Below are positions 11,510 through 24,011 of a DNA stretch of 64,000 bases, in pieces. This stretch comes from Cardiocondyla obscurior. Its lineage: Eukaryota > Arthropoda > Insecta > Hymenoptera > Formicidae. The stretch is from contig NC_091878.1 of the NCBI RefSeq assembly GCF_019399895.1, positions 3,844,001 to 3,908,000 of the forward strand. Direction: 5' to 3'. The position numbers and the translations under genes are program-made. Below the pieces are notes generated by a model, which was not told the DNA's origin, ran no database searches, and worked only from the letters and a program-made list of their open reading frames with translations. How positions within the stretch are numbered: the first letter of the stretch is position 1; the number at the start of each line of letters is the position of its first letter.

Positions 11510-14500
11510 ATGGCCTCGTTACACGTTAATCGCACAATTGGTGATACCACGGCACATTTTTTTTCGTTAATCGAGAGACTGCTTTCGTTAACCAGTACGA
11601 AGCTCAGCGACAAAAAGCAGATCAACGTATATCTAAACGATCTCAACGAATTGGATTACAGATGCCTCGATATTGCAAACAACGATGTAAGAGACGTCTT
11701 ATTTTTAATACCACAGAACTACTAACTGCATATCAAATTATTTTATTGTTGGCCTGCTAACGTTTTAATATATTTTTAGGCAGTATTATTGTTGGTGAAT
11801 CAACTTTGCGCGACAGTTCTACCTACAGAAACATCTCTGGTTCGAAACGTTTGTAAATTCTTGTATAATTTGACTCAAAGCAACATCAAGCTGCTTGGCC
11901 GAACATTTGCAACTTGCAAACGTTGGATTTTAGAGGCATTGGAATTTTCTGATTCACTGGCACAAGTCAATGTGTTAATTGTCATAAAAAGTTTTTTACA
12001 TTTTGGATACTTTGACGACATTAATCACGTTAGTATATATCTCTCTAAATTAGTTATTAAATGGAATTGTTATATCATTAAAACTACTTTATATTTCAGC
12101 ATGTACGTATGCTACTCAGAGATAAGGGCTTATTAATGAAGTACTTAAATCCACTATGTAATCCATGGTCTGAAATCAATTTCCATGCACTTGGATGCCT
12201 AGAAGAAATTGTGGTGAACAAAAGTAGTTATTGTTTATCAGATGAATTTACATGTTTGATAAAAGATATAGTTTTCAAGATTTTGTCACTCCTACCATAC
12301 CACAATAATGATAAACTTTATTATAGTAAAGTAGGTATTATAATTTTTATACAATTTCTAAATATATTTTGTTACACTTATATATATTTCATTGAGTTAT
12401 GTATTTACAGATTATAAATTTATGCCTGCACATTTTGCACTGTATGATTTTCGAAAAAATGATTCCTAGTTCTCCTGACTTTGTTGGTGAGACATTGGGA
12501 GTTGTGCAAGCATTTCTGTTTTATGGCATCAAAGGCTACTTGGTCACGAGGCCGCAATTACTTCGTCCAGCCGCAATGAATCTCCCAGAACGTGTTCACG
12601 TAGTTCCTAAGTGCAAGAATTTTAAAAATCACAAAGCGAGATCTAAAAAGACACTGATTAAGAAAGCTACGTCTGACGCGGGAGCTAATGTTCCACCAGA
12701 ACACACAGGCATTTCCAAATACTCTAGCGATTCAGATACTTCAGATACAGAAATTAATAATTCGATTCATGCTGATTCTAAAGTAAGACTAGGTGCTGTA
12801 CGTTTACTGCAGACTCTCATAGAAATTACGCAGAGTAGAGAGATTTTTGGATACTGGCCGCAAATCGTAGCCACGGGCTCACGAAACGATGCACGAGTAC
12901 TAACAAGGAGTATACTAGTCGAACCCGTATCTAAAGTACGACAAAACGTATTGAGTATATTAACTGAACTACTGATAGATGCTAAACCGTTTTTGATACA
13001 CGCTGAAGACACCAATCATACTTCTTTCATCACATTTTTTGGCACAGTCTGTTTGATGGTCAAAGAATTGCATTTTACATTGTCATTAATTTTGCTCGCT
13101 GAAAAAAATATAGCTGTATTAACGCACGCGTTAAAGTGCACGGCAGCTCTTGTGCAGGGTACACCGTACGAACGACTAAAACCGGGTTTGGCTACTAAAT
13201 TAGTTAGGAATTGTAAGCCGCATATATTTCACAAAGGTATATCTTTATTATATCATACAATTTTTAATTTCTTATTGTCTTTAAAATATATTTTTTTTTT
13301 TTTTTTAGATCCGACTGTACGAGTTGCGGCCTTGTCCATCTTCGAAGCCTTTGCCTCAAATGAGTTTATTACTCAAGAAATATTGAACATATTAGCTAAG
13401 CAGACTATAGGTGAAATAGATTCGGGAAAATCACAGTCAGATACTGCTTCTATAAGCGATATCGGAACGGAAGAAGAGGAAATAGATATCGAAGACATCG
13501 AAAATTCAACAAATAGTCGTAACGAAATAACATCGATATCCAAAGATGAAAGTGTTTGTCTGTTAGTTCGTATTTGCTTAGAAAATATATCCAATAAGGT
13601 ACTATATGATTTACAGTTAAAGCTTTTTGTAATTAACAGTCAAATTGGAGAATTTAATTTTATGTTTATTCTATTTTAGTCGGTTAATACACCTGTACGA
13701 CTTCAGTCTTTAAAACTCGTGGGGAGGCTAGCATTTAATACGGGAAGCCTCGTGTATCCTCATTTAGAAAAAGTGACCACAACTTTGATTTCAATTATGG
13801 GAGAGTCAGAAAGTCAAGTGGTGCTGCATGCATGTCGAGTTTTAGAAATTATATCCGGCTGTCTCGCAAATACTGAGACTTATCACAATAACGGCATATT
13901 ATTTTGGAATATTATATTTGAATCTATGATATCACTTGCTCAAACATCGCAAGCCATATTACGAGAAGCTGCTTGTGACTGTCTTGGCAGCATTAGTGGA
14001 AATGTATTCACGCAATTATCGGTAAAATTAAAAAAAAATAATTCAATTTTTTACTTTTTTTAAACAATTACATTTTAATTATTTATTTAAAAATAGGATA
14101 TTTATAGGAATAAAATTTTTTATGTACTTTTTAATATTTTTCTCATGTTTTCTTTTACAGAGGCAAAAAATTATATTAATAATTACCATATTATTTGGAG
14201 CAGTTCGTGATGAGGAAAGTGCTGTAAGGGCAGCAGGCTTACGTGCGTTAGGAATGTTAGTAACTTTATCGGCTTTGGAACATGATACCGGCTTTCTCAT
14301 GGATTTGGCTGATACAGTTTGTTCAGCTTTTGAGGATAAAAATCTTGGTGTTCGTGTGAAAAGCGCTTGGGCATTAGCAAATTTGTGTGACTGTCTTTCC
14401 AGGCAAAAGTTTGTATTTTTTAACTTTTCTCCCCTTTTTTGACTTGGTTTTTATAGCATTAATTTTATCTATATATATTTTTTTTTTAGACAGCACGAAG

Positions 14501-15684
14501 ATGTAGAACCACTTCTTTTGGAAGATTTATTACCTAAATTGTATCATGTGAGCGTTATAGCTGCGAAAGATAATGATAAAGTGAAGTGTAATGCTGTAAG
14601 AGCAATTGGAACGATTTTATATTTATGTCCACGGAAATGCATACTTTCCGATACGACATTAGGCCTGGATGCACTTATTAAATGTGCCATTTTAGGAAAC
14701 GATATGAAAGTAAGAAAATCTTAACAAGTATAAATAATTCTTATAATTATAAGTAATATTAATATATATATACAATAATTATTGTACTGCAATAAACAAA
14801 TCTTTTGGTTTATTATAATAAAAATCTTTTATTTATTACATTAGGTACGGTGGAATGCCTGCCGAGCCTTAGGATTAGTTTTGAGTCACGATCCAGATGC
14901 CATATTGCCGCCTTCTTGGAAAGTACGTATTTAAAAAAAAAAGTTATTAATAAATTTATTCATATTTTATTTAAATGTATAAAGGCAGATGTTTTTTCTT
15001 TAGGAGCAGGTATTTCCAGAACTTTGTACTTTAATATGTAACAGTCCCAATTTTAAAGTACGCACAAACGCCGCATGGGCACTTTCTTCATGTAACTATT
15101 ATGGCAAGTATATAATAACGTTATGGAAAAGTATCGTATTAGCATTTGAAAATGCCCAACATGTCCCAAGTTACGTTGAATATCCGCATCGAGATGCACT
15201 AATTCAGCAAGTAAGAGTGCTTTTTAAAATTATTCTTGTCATTAACATAAATTATACATTTATATTTTTTTATTATTATTATTTAACAAGTGAAATATAT
15301 TTTCCAGTTGTGCCTTACTCTTGGTCGAGTCGCTGCGTGTACTGAGAAATCCGATTTGCAAAGTCTCTGGATTGAAATTGGCGATCATGTAGACGAAATT
15401 TCCAATTTTATGAAGCAGTTTCAAGTATAGCATAAAATATAGCAACTAAATTAATATTGCATAAATTAATGTTTTATTTTTTATTTCTACACATTGAACT
15501 TTTGTTATAGGAGACTGTTTTGCCTGAAAAATTAGGAGATTTAATTAAAGCAAAAGCCCAGCTGGAACAACATGCCAGAAACGCAAGTTCTATTGAAGAA
15601 CGACAGATCGCTCAATCTTTAGCAAATATATTTGAGAGAACTAATCGCTATGACAATCTAGACGATATTACACCTACGATATAG
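11510..15684 (+). CDS. HEATR6: HEAT repeat-containing protein 6 (HEATR6)
   Basis: Twelve exons: 11510-11686, 11780-12028, 12100-12330, 12411-13236, 13309-13598, 13680-14021, 14161-14408, 14490-14709, 14845-14922, 15004-15210, 15308-15424, 15511-15684. They join in phase to 1052 residues (human HEATR6 is about 1180). The N-terminal part is alpha-helical. A basic, serine-rich linker near residues 280-335 follows the signature YLVTRPQLLRPAAM. The conserved HEATR6 domain (DUF4042) lies around 340-510, then an acidic insert EEEEIDIEDIE near 550, then HEAT repeats with the usual pattern VRAAGLRALG, VRWNACRALG and VRTNAAWALS. HEAT solenoids are protein-interaction scaffolds; the precise role of HEATR6 is not established. 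The ATG sits in a good context (AATCATGGCC). Introns are short and AT-rich. The fourth is only 72 bases and has no in-frame stop. Confidence 0.93.
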
Positions 15685-16215
15685 ATTTATAGGCGACCAA
15701 ATTTTAACGGACAAATGCGAATACGCGTCCGTACAGCGTCCGTGTAGTGTTCCGAATTTCCTCGAACAGATACAAAATGAATATGTATGAACGTGCCCTT
15801 ATACCACTAAAATTATTAAGAATAAAATAATACGATGTATTTTCCATGTTTTAATCGCAAATAATATTACAAATTATATTTATGTATGTATATATATGTA
15901 CGCTGGAAGGTAGATATGGCATTGGCTGCGCCGTAAGTAGCTAGCGAACGTAACTTTAAAGTCGTGTGCGTCGAGTTTCACATGTGCCGCATATATGTAC
16001 CGCGCCGGCCGGTTGCCGATGACTGATTTCCCCCCGTTCTTTCATTCCCTGTCTCTGCCGTCTAGAGTTACGTACGATAGCCGCAGAAAACGCCGTATCT
16101 ACTCTTCGGTGTATAATACATGTATACATATACTATGTATGTGCTATACAATCTCACTCTTAACAAAAAAAAAACAAGAATTAATATTTTATATTACGTG
16201 ATATTAATGCACATA
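15685..16215. other. 3' UTR of HEATR6 and convergent spacer
   Basis: AT-rich. An AATAAAATAA near 15823 is a likely polyadenylation signal for HEATR6. The remainder, with a GC-richer patch at about 15960-16090, runs to the stop codon of the opposing PRKRIP1 gene. No gene is seen. Confidence 0.5.
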
Positions 16216-17198
16216 TCACGTGCCATTTGCACTTGATACTTCCGACGGTGTCGTTAATATATCGTTTTGATTTTCTTTTGCAGATAACGATTCCTTTTCT
16301 GTTGCTTTTACTTCTTCACTTTCATCTGCAGATATATTTTTAGAACATGCATGATTTGTTTCTGTCATTTCACTACCTTCTGTAGTGTTAGCTTTTTCGT
16401 CCTCATCTGAACTGGTTTCGTTTTGGTTCTCATTTACACTGTTGTTACTCTCTTTTTTACCTCTCATGCGTTTTTTCAGCTTACGTCCTTGCTTCTTTTT
16501 TAATCTTTTAGCGCGTTTTTTTGCTGTTGCTTCTTCTGTCAGTCTTTTATTTTCTTCCATTTTTTTATGATATTCCTCATCTAAGAGTTCCTACAAGAAA
16601 AATATAATTTTTCGAAAAAAGTTCATAAACAATCTTGTATAAATCTTTTACAGTAATTACCTTATGTGCTTTTTCTTGAATAAATTTTTGTCGCGCATAT
16701 TCTTTACGTCGTAAATGTCTGTACACATGAAACTCTCCACTACCTGCTCCAGCACTACTACCCATTACATTGCGAACAAATTCTGGAACTGAAGGCGTAT
16801 TTTTAGCCTTTGGTCGTTCCGGCAATATAATGGGCTTGTCCTACGGAATTAAAAAGTACAGATTACAACAAATAAAATAACAATTTCATGCTTACTGCTT
16901 TACAAGCTTTGTGCTACTTTCCAGTCACACCAAAACTCAGATAACTTTCACCCACAGTGTTATTCTTTGTTGCTTAATAAAGTTGTTGAAAAAAGACAGA
17001 ATGGTATTACAAATAAGTTATCTGAATTTTGATGCAAACAGACAGTAACTAATCGACGAGGCGGCTTCGGCTACTTGGATTTCTAACACCAACACTCACC
17101 ACGTTCTTCATAAGTTTCATTAATTTTAATCTTTGCAGGTCCACGGCCGTTTTTGGCACTACAGGCTTCTCCTCGTCCTTCTCCTTATCGTCCGACAT
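16216..17198 (-). CDS. PRKRIP1: PRKR-interacting protein 1 homologue (PRKRIP1)
   Basis: Three minus-strand exons, 17198-17100, 16840-16661 and 16590-16216, all phase 0, give 217 residues. The diagnostic block is in exon 2: PEFVRNVMGSSAGAGSGEF followed by HVYRHLRRKEYARQ, nearly identical to what I recall of vertebrate PRKRIP1. The first exon has the conserved KTAVDLQRLKL segment. The third has a long basic helix (KKRAKRLKKKQGRKLKKR, about residues 110-135) and an acidic, serine-rich tail. In structures of the human spliceosome PRKRIP1 lies as a long helix on the catalytic core; the vertebrate protein was also named for binding double-stranded-RNA kinase PKR, which insects lack. A nuclear splicing role is therefore the likely one here. 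The divergent neighbour starts about 300-700 bases away. Confidence 0.95.
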
Positions 17199-17520
17199 TT
17201 TCTCGATTTTTTAACGTGAAAAATTAAATTAATTTAATCAGACAAATCTCTCGTGAGTTTCGCGTTTCTATTCTCATGGGTGTTTATGAATTTGCAGAAA
17301 TTGCAGGTTATTGTCTCGGTAGACCTCGTTGATGCACTCAACGAGCACTTACATCTGATTGGAACATTCTTTAAGATCTGAAAATATTTATCAATCAGAT
17401 GCAAGAGCAGTTGTTTGCTGAACGCACCCAATGAGTTCCGAGGAATTCGTTTTTATCCAATCAAATTTATTGGTTATCTTGATTCGGATTTTCACTGATC
17501 TGCGTACTGAAGATGGTCGC
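17199..17520. promoter_or_regulatory. bidirectional CCAAT-rich promoter (PRKRIP1 / RNF4-like)
   Basis: The head-to-head spacer holds four CCAAT boxes in both orientations: ATTGG at 17358-17362, CCAAT at 17428-17432 and 17457-17461, and ATTGG at 17469-17473. The first is within CTGATTGG, the NF-Y consensus. Two perfect inverted repeats are present: CTCGTTGA/TCAACGAG at 17325-17345, and CATCTGATTG/CAATCAGATG at 17352-17401. No TATA box is apparent. This is a typical housekeeping bidirectional promoter. Confidence 0.55.
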
Positions 17521-17934
17521 AAGGTCATCCAAGCGTTCATCGTTTGTGAGAGAACAGCTGAGCATTTTGTCGGCGAAGGCAGGGATCAAAGATACTGATA
17601 TAATTGTTATGAATTACGTGTGTGTTGCACGTGTGATTCCTGTCAACGACGAGCCTGCTATTCACTAATTAACCACGAAAATTTTGAGTTACAGAAACAC
17701 ATACTTGCAGGTATACCTATATGCATTTTCATCGCTAGTTATAATACAACATTTTTTTTAATGAATATACAGCATAAGTAGCCGGTTTTTTAAATGAATA
17801 ATTCAAGAGTTATTATGAATAAAGGTTAATCTATACACTTGTTCTTACAGAGCATTGAAAGAAGAAATCAAGTTGTAGAATTTAAAAGCACTAATCATTT
17901 TTTTAAATTTTAGGTGATACATAAGAATATCTAC
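17521..17934 (+). other. 5' UTR and leader intron of the RNF4-like gene
   Basis: A likely 5' non-coding exon begins somewhere after 17500. A leader intron ends at the acceptor TTTTAG just before 17914, and the coding ATG follows at 17935 in the second exon. The exact donor is not clear. Confidence 0.4.
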
Positions 17935-18610
17935 ATGGCCCATTCTACTTCAGTGGACTTAACGATGGATGAGTCAGTCATAGAAGTTACCTCTCCTGTA
18001 CCTATTCCAATAGATTTTATTGACTTGACTAAAGATTCACCAATTGAGTCACTCAGGTTATCACGCAAGAGAAGAGTTGAAGATCCATCTTCTAGCCATA
18101 GTGTGGTTGATAGACCAGACCAGAATTGCAGAAGAGCTTTGTCTCCAATACTTTTAGGAAACACTTCAAATACTAAAAGGTTTGTGCATGTCTTGTGCAT
18201 TTTTTATATCTATTCAACATTTATTTAATATTATTAATAAAAAATAAATTATTTTATAATAGTTTCAACTATGTTAAAATCATGTTCTTAGTAGATGTTA
18301 TCTTATATTTAGAAAATATGGAAAGAAAAAAAAAGAAACCAGCAACTCACAAAATGAAGTTTCAACCCTTGACATTAGCAACCAAGAAGAGAATAAGACA
18401 TACAGTATTGAGACAGATAATGGAGAATTAAGAGTACTTAGTTGTCCGGTATGTTTAAAACTGTTAAGTACACATTTGAAGCCTATTTCGACTTTTTGTG
18501 GACATATTTTTTGTACGGAGTGTTTAAGTAATGCTATTAAAAAGTATCGCAAATGTCCAATTTGTAACACATCTGTAACATTAAAGTCATGCCATCGTAT
18601 ATATCTTTAA
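17935..18610 (+). CDS. RNF4-like RING ubiquitin ligase with SUMO-interaction motifs
   Basis: Two coding exons, 17935-18179 and 18313-18610, give 180 residues. The C-terminal RING is C3HC4: C126-P-V-C129, then C-G-H-I-F-C-T-E-C, then C-P-I-C166. It ends in HRIYL, much like the RNF4 carboxyl end. The N-terminus has short hydrophobic-acidic motifs typical of SUMO binding: VDLT (7-10), VIEV (15-18) and FIDLT (28-32), followed by a basic SRKRR stretch. This arrangement is that of SUMO-targeted ubiquitin ligases, which mark polySUMO-modified nuclear proteins; Drosophila degringolade is the insect counterpart. The second exon start at 18313 keeps frame; an alternative acceptor at 18291 would also stay in frame and add seven residues. 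Identification of the class is good, strict orthology is not tested. Confidence 0.8.
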
Positions 18611-19550
18611 CTGCTATTGGCAACTATTAAAAATGATTCCATTACTTTCTACGTTTAAGCGCATTTAACATTTGATATATTAAAATTATTGTTTAAACTT
18701 TATTCGTACAATAAAAATTATTATAAGTTTATTTCTGACTATACAGATTTGAATTTATGATATTTATATAAGTAAATGGATTAGATACAGAGTTTGATCA
18801 TTTATATATATATTTTTTTAGTTTTAAATGTAAAAACTTGTAATAGCTAACTCTCAAATAAAGCACTCGACCACGAAATCATTTTCGAAAGTTAAAATCA
18901 CTTTTTATAAAAAAAAAAACATTAAGTAGATATGTTATTTTTTAATGTTTAATTTATTGATTGAAAGAAAATGCTTCAAAATTAATACATTAAGTTTCTA
19001 GGTATCTGCGAAAAGGAATTAAGTAGCTAAAATGTGCCATTTGTGGGTTAAATGAGTCTTTTAACTGTAAAAAAAAAAACTTATTTGATATGCTTAAATA
19101 TTCAAATGAAAAGTTCTGAAATAATGTGTTCACAAATATAAGCTGTGGAAACTACGTAAAGTTTACAACGTACGTACATACGTGATACATTGCTAATAAA
19201 ATTTTCATGGAGCAAAAAAACCGAAAAACGTTAATGTTTTATGTAACGTAACGGTTTTGTTAAACAAAGTATTATGTAAGAATAAAGTGTAGTATTTATA
19301 GTATATAAGGTAAAATAAGTACTGTACGAGAATGTAAAGCATATTATGTATTTTGCGAGAAAAATTACAGTACTGTCAATTATCTCTCACGGCTGGATCG
19401 ATTGCCCGCGCTATAAATAGCGAACCAAGTTGAAATTTCGTAAATAGCCCCTTGATTCAAGCTATAATCCGCGAAACCCCACAAGGAGAGAGGAAGCATT
19501 ATCACAATTGAACAGCTAATAATCAAAAGCTCCCACGTGATATCGGCGAT
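18611..19550. other. 3' UTR and AT-rich intergenic
   Basis: AT-rich. AATAAAAATTATT near 18711 may end the RNF4-like transcript. There are several A runs. No ORF of interest. Confidence 0.5.
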
Positions 19551-21092
19551 AACTTATTGCGGCAGTCGTGTATTTAATCTCCGCGACGTGGACGGCGACC
19601 GGGATTTAAAATAGCGCGCTATTATTGGCGAGACGTTACCGGCGGCTTGCATTGGTTTGATCGCGTCCAAGGCCGTGCCTACGTCACGCGTGTCGCCATC
19701 CAGCGGACCAGATAGGGGTGATCGAGCGCGCGGACACGGGCCGTGCGTATTTAGGTACGGGAGGGAAGGGTGCCGCGAAAAATTGCGAGATGTGGAGAGC
19801 GTGCGGCTCAGTCGTTTCGCGATCCCACGCGTTGAGCATCGGCAGCGCGTTTCCGCGTCAGGGAACTCGCGGCTAGACGTCCGAGCGGACGGACGGACGG
19901 GACGCACAACACAACACGCGCGCGCGCGCGCGGGCGCACGCGGAATCGAGGGAGAGATTACGAGAGAGAGAAAGAGAGAGCAGTCCTCTTCTCCCCGTGT
20001 CGTGTCATTGACTCAGGGGCGAAGTGTCAAAATCTGCCTGTGCCCGTCTGCTGCCGTCTCCTCCTGGCTTCCCGCCCATCCCCCGCGACGCCGAAGTAAT
20101 ATTAAAACTGCCGCCGCGGGTGCAATCTCGCTGCCCGCCGGGTATTCTCGTCACTTCGCTTGCGGAAGACGCGACCGAGGACAAACACGGCCGACACGGA
20201 GTACGTATGTATCAGTGACATATCGGTGTACGCTTTGTTTTCCTTTTCCTCGCCTGCCTCTTCTTCCCGCAGCGTCCACACGGGGAATCCGCGGCCCCTG
20301 ACGACGAAGAGCGTCTTTCTCTTTTGCTTTTTTCGCACGAAACGAAATGCGCGATTTACGACGCAACGCTAGCCCTCCGCTGGATCTTGCTTGCTTTTCC
20401 AATAACGCCCCGCGAGGCTGCCAATTTTCCCGAGAGAAAACCCAGCATTTAACCTTTTACGGGAACGCCATTAGATGTATCGCGCTGACACGGCCGCGAT
20501 TATGCTCGAGTTTGTCTTTAATTCGTTAGAAGACTCGCCCGAGTAGACCGCTTTCATCTGAAGTATTTATTCTGTCGCTAAATAGCTTGCAACAGCATGC
20601 TGGCAGACATACTGGGGAAATGCATACACAAACACACAGGCGCGCGCGTGTGCGTGTAAAAGTTGTTCCTGCAAGTAGATTATTACATAATTATGTAAAG
20701 AAGTTGCATTTGGTTTCTTCGGGTATATCGCGTGCATGTGCATGTACATATACATATACATATATATACGTGTGCGTGTGCATAACGTACATGTGCATAC
20801 ATATATATATATGTGTATATATATAATACTTTTGTATAGCATATGTGAAATAACATCATATACGCTATTTATAGATCTGTTTATAACGTTATAACACTTG
20901 TACGTTTGATTCCAGGCTGTGCGTTTTAATGCTGAAAGTTGGATGATGCGCGAAATGTGCGCGGCGAGCTTTTAATCGGAAAGAGACTTGAGATTGACAA
21001 GACGCTACCAAAACTCAACGTATTAATCATGTATCCGAGATATATTTAATCAAGTCTAATTGTTATCACACATTTGACGAGGGTGGAGAGTA
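19551..21092 (+). other. GC-rich promoter and 5' UTR region of the MARCH gene
   Basis: GC- and CpG-rich block from about 19560 to 20400, with (CG)n at 19917-19931 and GA-rich runs. This looks like a promoter plus first non-coding exon. A donor GTACGT lies at 20201, and an acceptor TGATTCCAG ends at 20915, before an exon that contains the ATG at 21093. A long open frame across 19657-20301 is a by-product of GC richness. The putative leader intron includes the TA/TG repeat tract. Confidence 0.45.
20722..20826. repeat. alternating TG/TA microsatellite tract
   Basis: About 100 bases of alternating purine-pyrimidine sequence (CATGTGCATG, TACATATACA, TGTGCGTGTG, TATATATATG) inside the leader intron of the MARCH gene. 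Confidence 0.85.
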
Positions 21093-22875
21093 ATGCCGGT
21101 TCATCAGATTAATGTTAATCCGCCTGATTGGCAACCACCGCTGTCGATTGCTCCGTCTAACAACACGAGTCCCACTGGTGGAGAAACTCTGTCAGAATGG
21201 ATACCACAGGTGACTGTTTCTAAGCTGGGAATTAATTAGCATGCAATATTTAATTAAATTTTTTTTAAGTTTTTATTAACGAAACACTTTTCATTGTATC
21301 TATTTACTTTTCACAAATTACGGAATTTTTTTTTGTGAAATTTTCTTTTATAAAAATGTTAGTTTTTTTTAATTTATTAAATTAAATTTTTTTAAATTAC
21401 TGTCATAGCCGTAAAATAATATTTTTGAGGTAGTTTTAAGTAAACTTTGATAAAATTTTGGAGACTTTTATTCTTCAAAAAAATAAACCGAGGAGTCTGT
21501 AATTTGTAGAAGTTAATGGGAATGCATGTATGCTGTGTTCAAAAAATAAAGATTGACGAATAAATTTTTTGGTTTTTATTGATGCAACATTGCTAAAGCA
21601 TAATATAAACATAATATAAATCGCAGCATTAAAAAAAAAACAAATTATTTTTAGACATTATAATTTTATGTCAATGTGATAATTATTAATGCTTCATGAT
21701 AACATTATCTGAAAAGTACTTGTAAACATATTATATAGAAAGATAAGGGAGTTCTTTGATAATGACCTCTTCTCGCCGTGACTCACAGAAGTATACTTAT
21801 TTCAGAATTTTGCTTTCGGCACAGTAGTTACTATTATACCAGATGATTGTCACTCGTCCGTAAGCACATTATCTTCTACCAACCATGATATTTGCAGGTA
21901 AATGGACTGTAGTAACATCATGTATGTATCATCATCATGTATATTACTTTCATATCATTAATAATTGTCTTTATCATTTTTATTTCATTATGAATAAGCT
22001 TACACGTTTTGTAAATAGGATCTGTCATTGCGAGGGTGAAGAAGGCGCTCCTCTGTTAGCGCCTTGCTATTGCAGTGGTAGCCTGCGCTACGTGCATCAA
22101 GCTTGTCTTCAACAATGGATAAAAGCCTCCGATACGCGCGCTTGCGAATTGTGCAAGTTCACATTTATCATGCATGCCAAGACAAAACCATTCTGTGAGG
22201 TAGGCAAACTCGTTCAATTTGTAGGAAAATACCTTTCAACACATTTCAATTATAAATGAGATGTAACATCTTTGCAGTGGGAAAAGCTTGAGATGTCCGC
22301 GTTGGAGGTGCGAAAATTATGGTGCGCCGTTGCTTTTCACGCCGTGGCCGCGCTCTGCGTGGCATGGTCTTTATACGTGCTCGTTGAACGATCCGTCGAG
22401 GAGGCCCGTCGCGGATTCGTCGACTGGTCTTTCTGGACCAAGTTAATAGTCGTCGTAATCGGTTCTACCGGCGGATTAGTTTTTATGTATATTCAATGCA
22501 AAGCGTATGTTACATTATGCAGAAAGTGGCGAGCATTTAATAGGTAGGTACTTGGAAGGCTTCACCTTTGCGTATTTAGGGGGCCTCGAATCGATCACGT
22601 TTGTCTGTTCTAGGGTGATATTTATTCAAAATGCTCCTGAGAAAGTGGTGCTTCCTTCCTCACCCACGGATTCTTTAAGAGAAGTCACCCTACCCCTAAA
22701 GGACCCAACTGCCTCGATGGCCGAGCTCAACCGCACCTTATTACCCCGTACCATAGACCCTCCATGTGCCTCGCAGATGGCGAAGCCCGACTCTGTCCCG
22801 CCACCGCAGAGGCACGATGCTCAACTGAAACTTTACGTATTTGACAAACTGTCTTCTTCGGAGGACAATCTATAA
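21093..22875 (+). CDS. membrane RINGv E3 ubiquitin ligase, MARCH1/8 type
   Basis: Five coding exons, 21093-21209, 21806-21897, 22019-22199, 22278-22543 and 22614-22875, give 305 residues. The RINGv finger is C4HC3: C69, C72, C86, C88, H96, C99, C112 and C115, with the core VHQACLQQWIKASDTRACELC around it. Two transmembrane segments follow, about 144-166 (AVAALCVAWSLYVLV) and 183-204 (KLIVVVIGSTGGLVFMYIQC). The order RINGv, TM1, TM2, cytosolic tail is that of vertebrate MARCHF1/8, which ubiquitinate membrane proteins to send them to endosomes and lysosomes; both tails face the cytosol. The first 68 residues are polar and not conserved to my knowledge. An AATAAA at 23181-23186 fits the transcript end. 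Class is firm; which of MARCHF1, 8 or 11 is the closest relative is not resolved. Confidence 0.93.
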
Positions 22876-24011
22876 TACATCAAAGGTGGAAATGATTATT
22901 GAAAGAAAAGGTGGCCAGCCGAAAGTTTTCTCCCGATACGGGATAAACGGCGCGTCCTCGAATGATTTTTAGACTATACACGATTTCGCAGCTCGGAGCG
23001 GAATTTATCCCTGCCGAAGTCGTCAAAATATCCGCCCTCATGCAGCACCTTTTTTTTCCTCCGAAACTTAGTACTTCGATGCTTACAGTGTTGACAAGTG
23101 AGATAGAGACGGAAGTGTGCAGCCTCGAAAAATGCTGACGCTTTCTTATGTACATAATTATTGTATCTGTGATGTTATTAAATAAACTTTACCATATTTA
23201 AACGAGCCCTTGCAGCATCTTGCAGTAATTCGCATTTAGTCTGTTTCTTATCAAGCAACGACATTGCAAGCATCCCGTTCTTAGAGATTATCAATAATTA
23301 TTTATAATGTATAAAAAATGTATTATTTTTTTTATGTTTTAGTTATATTTTAATCGTTTTATTTTTTATTCTGTATAGAGTATAAACCATTGTAGACGAT
23401 GGAGAATTACAGGAACCGTGAAGACCGGCGGAGGCTTGGGACGCGGTCAGAGTTTTGTGAAGACGTCGGTGACGCGAACGCCACTGGATCGAGTCGCAGC
23501 GACATCGGAGATTCCGGCTGCTCGATGCTGCCGTATCGATCGGTTGATCAGTGTCGCGCGTGTAGCCGAAACGTTTGGTCGTGCGGTCGTTCTGCGGGCG
23601 TTTTCACAGCGGCATCCGCCGCAAAGTACCGAGCACGGCTCGCGTACAAAGCGGTGACGAGAAATAACGGGCGAGACAGAAAGAGAGAGAGGATTCGCGC
23701 ATCCCGCGCGCGCGAGGCGGTAAGGTCGTGCTCCACGCGGAGCGGCGTGTGAGTGTGTGTGTGTGTGGTACGCGCGCGCGTCCGCGCGTGTATTTGCCTG
23801 CTTGTGTGCGTATCGACGAGCGTCCGCACGCGGAAACCGCGCACGTTTTTCGTTCCCGGTGTCCGCGCGGTGTGGCACGGCTCGCGAGAGCGTGAACGCC
23901 GCCGCTATGTAGCAGCCGGGCGGTGTGTAAATGAAGTGGCGGCGTATACCGCGCTCGCGTGCCGTGGGGAGGGTATCGCCCGCCGCCGCGGCGGGGACGG
24001 GGGCAACGGGA
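22876..24011. other. MARCH 3' UTR, then GC-rich promoter/5' UTR of MBD-R2
   Basis: The first 310 bases are the MARCH 3' UTR (AATAAA at 23181-23186). AT-rich sequence follows to about 23400. From 23400 the sequence becomes GC- and CpG-rich with a GTGTGTG run near 23749-23767, as expected for the promoter and leader of the next gene. Long frames on both strands here reflect composition and are not coding. Confidence 0.5.

Noticed and set aside
19657..20301. 214-codon frame upstream of the MARCH gene
   Set aside because: Arg-rich composition from a CpG-rich promoter/leader; overlapping frames are open on both strands and no motif is visible.
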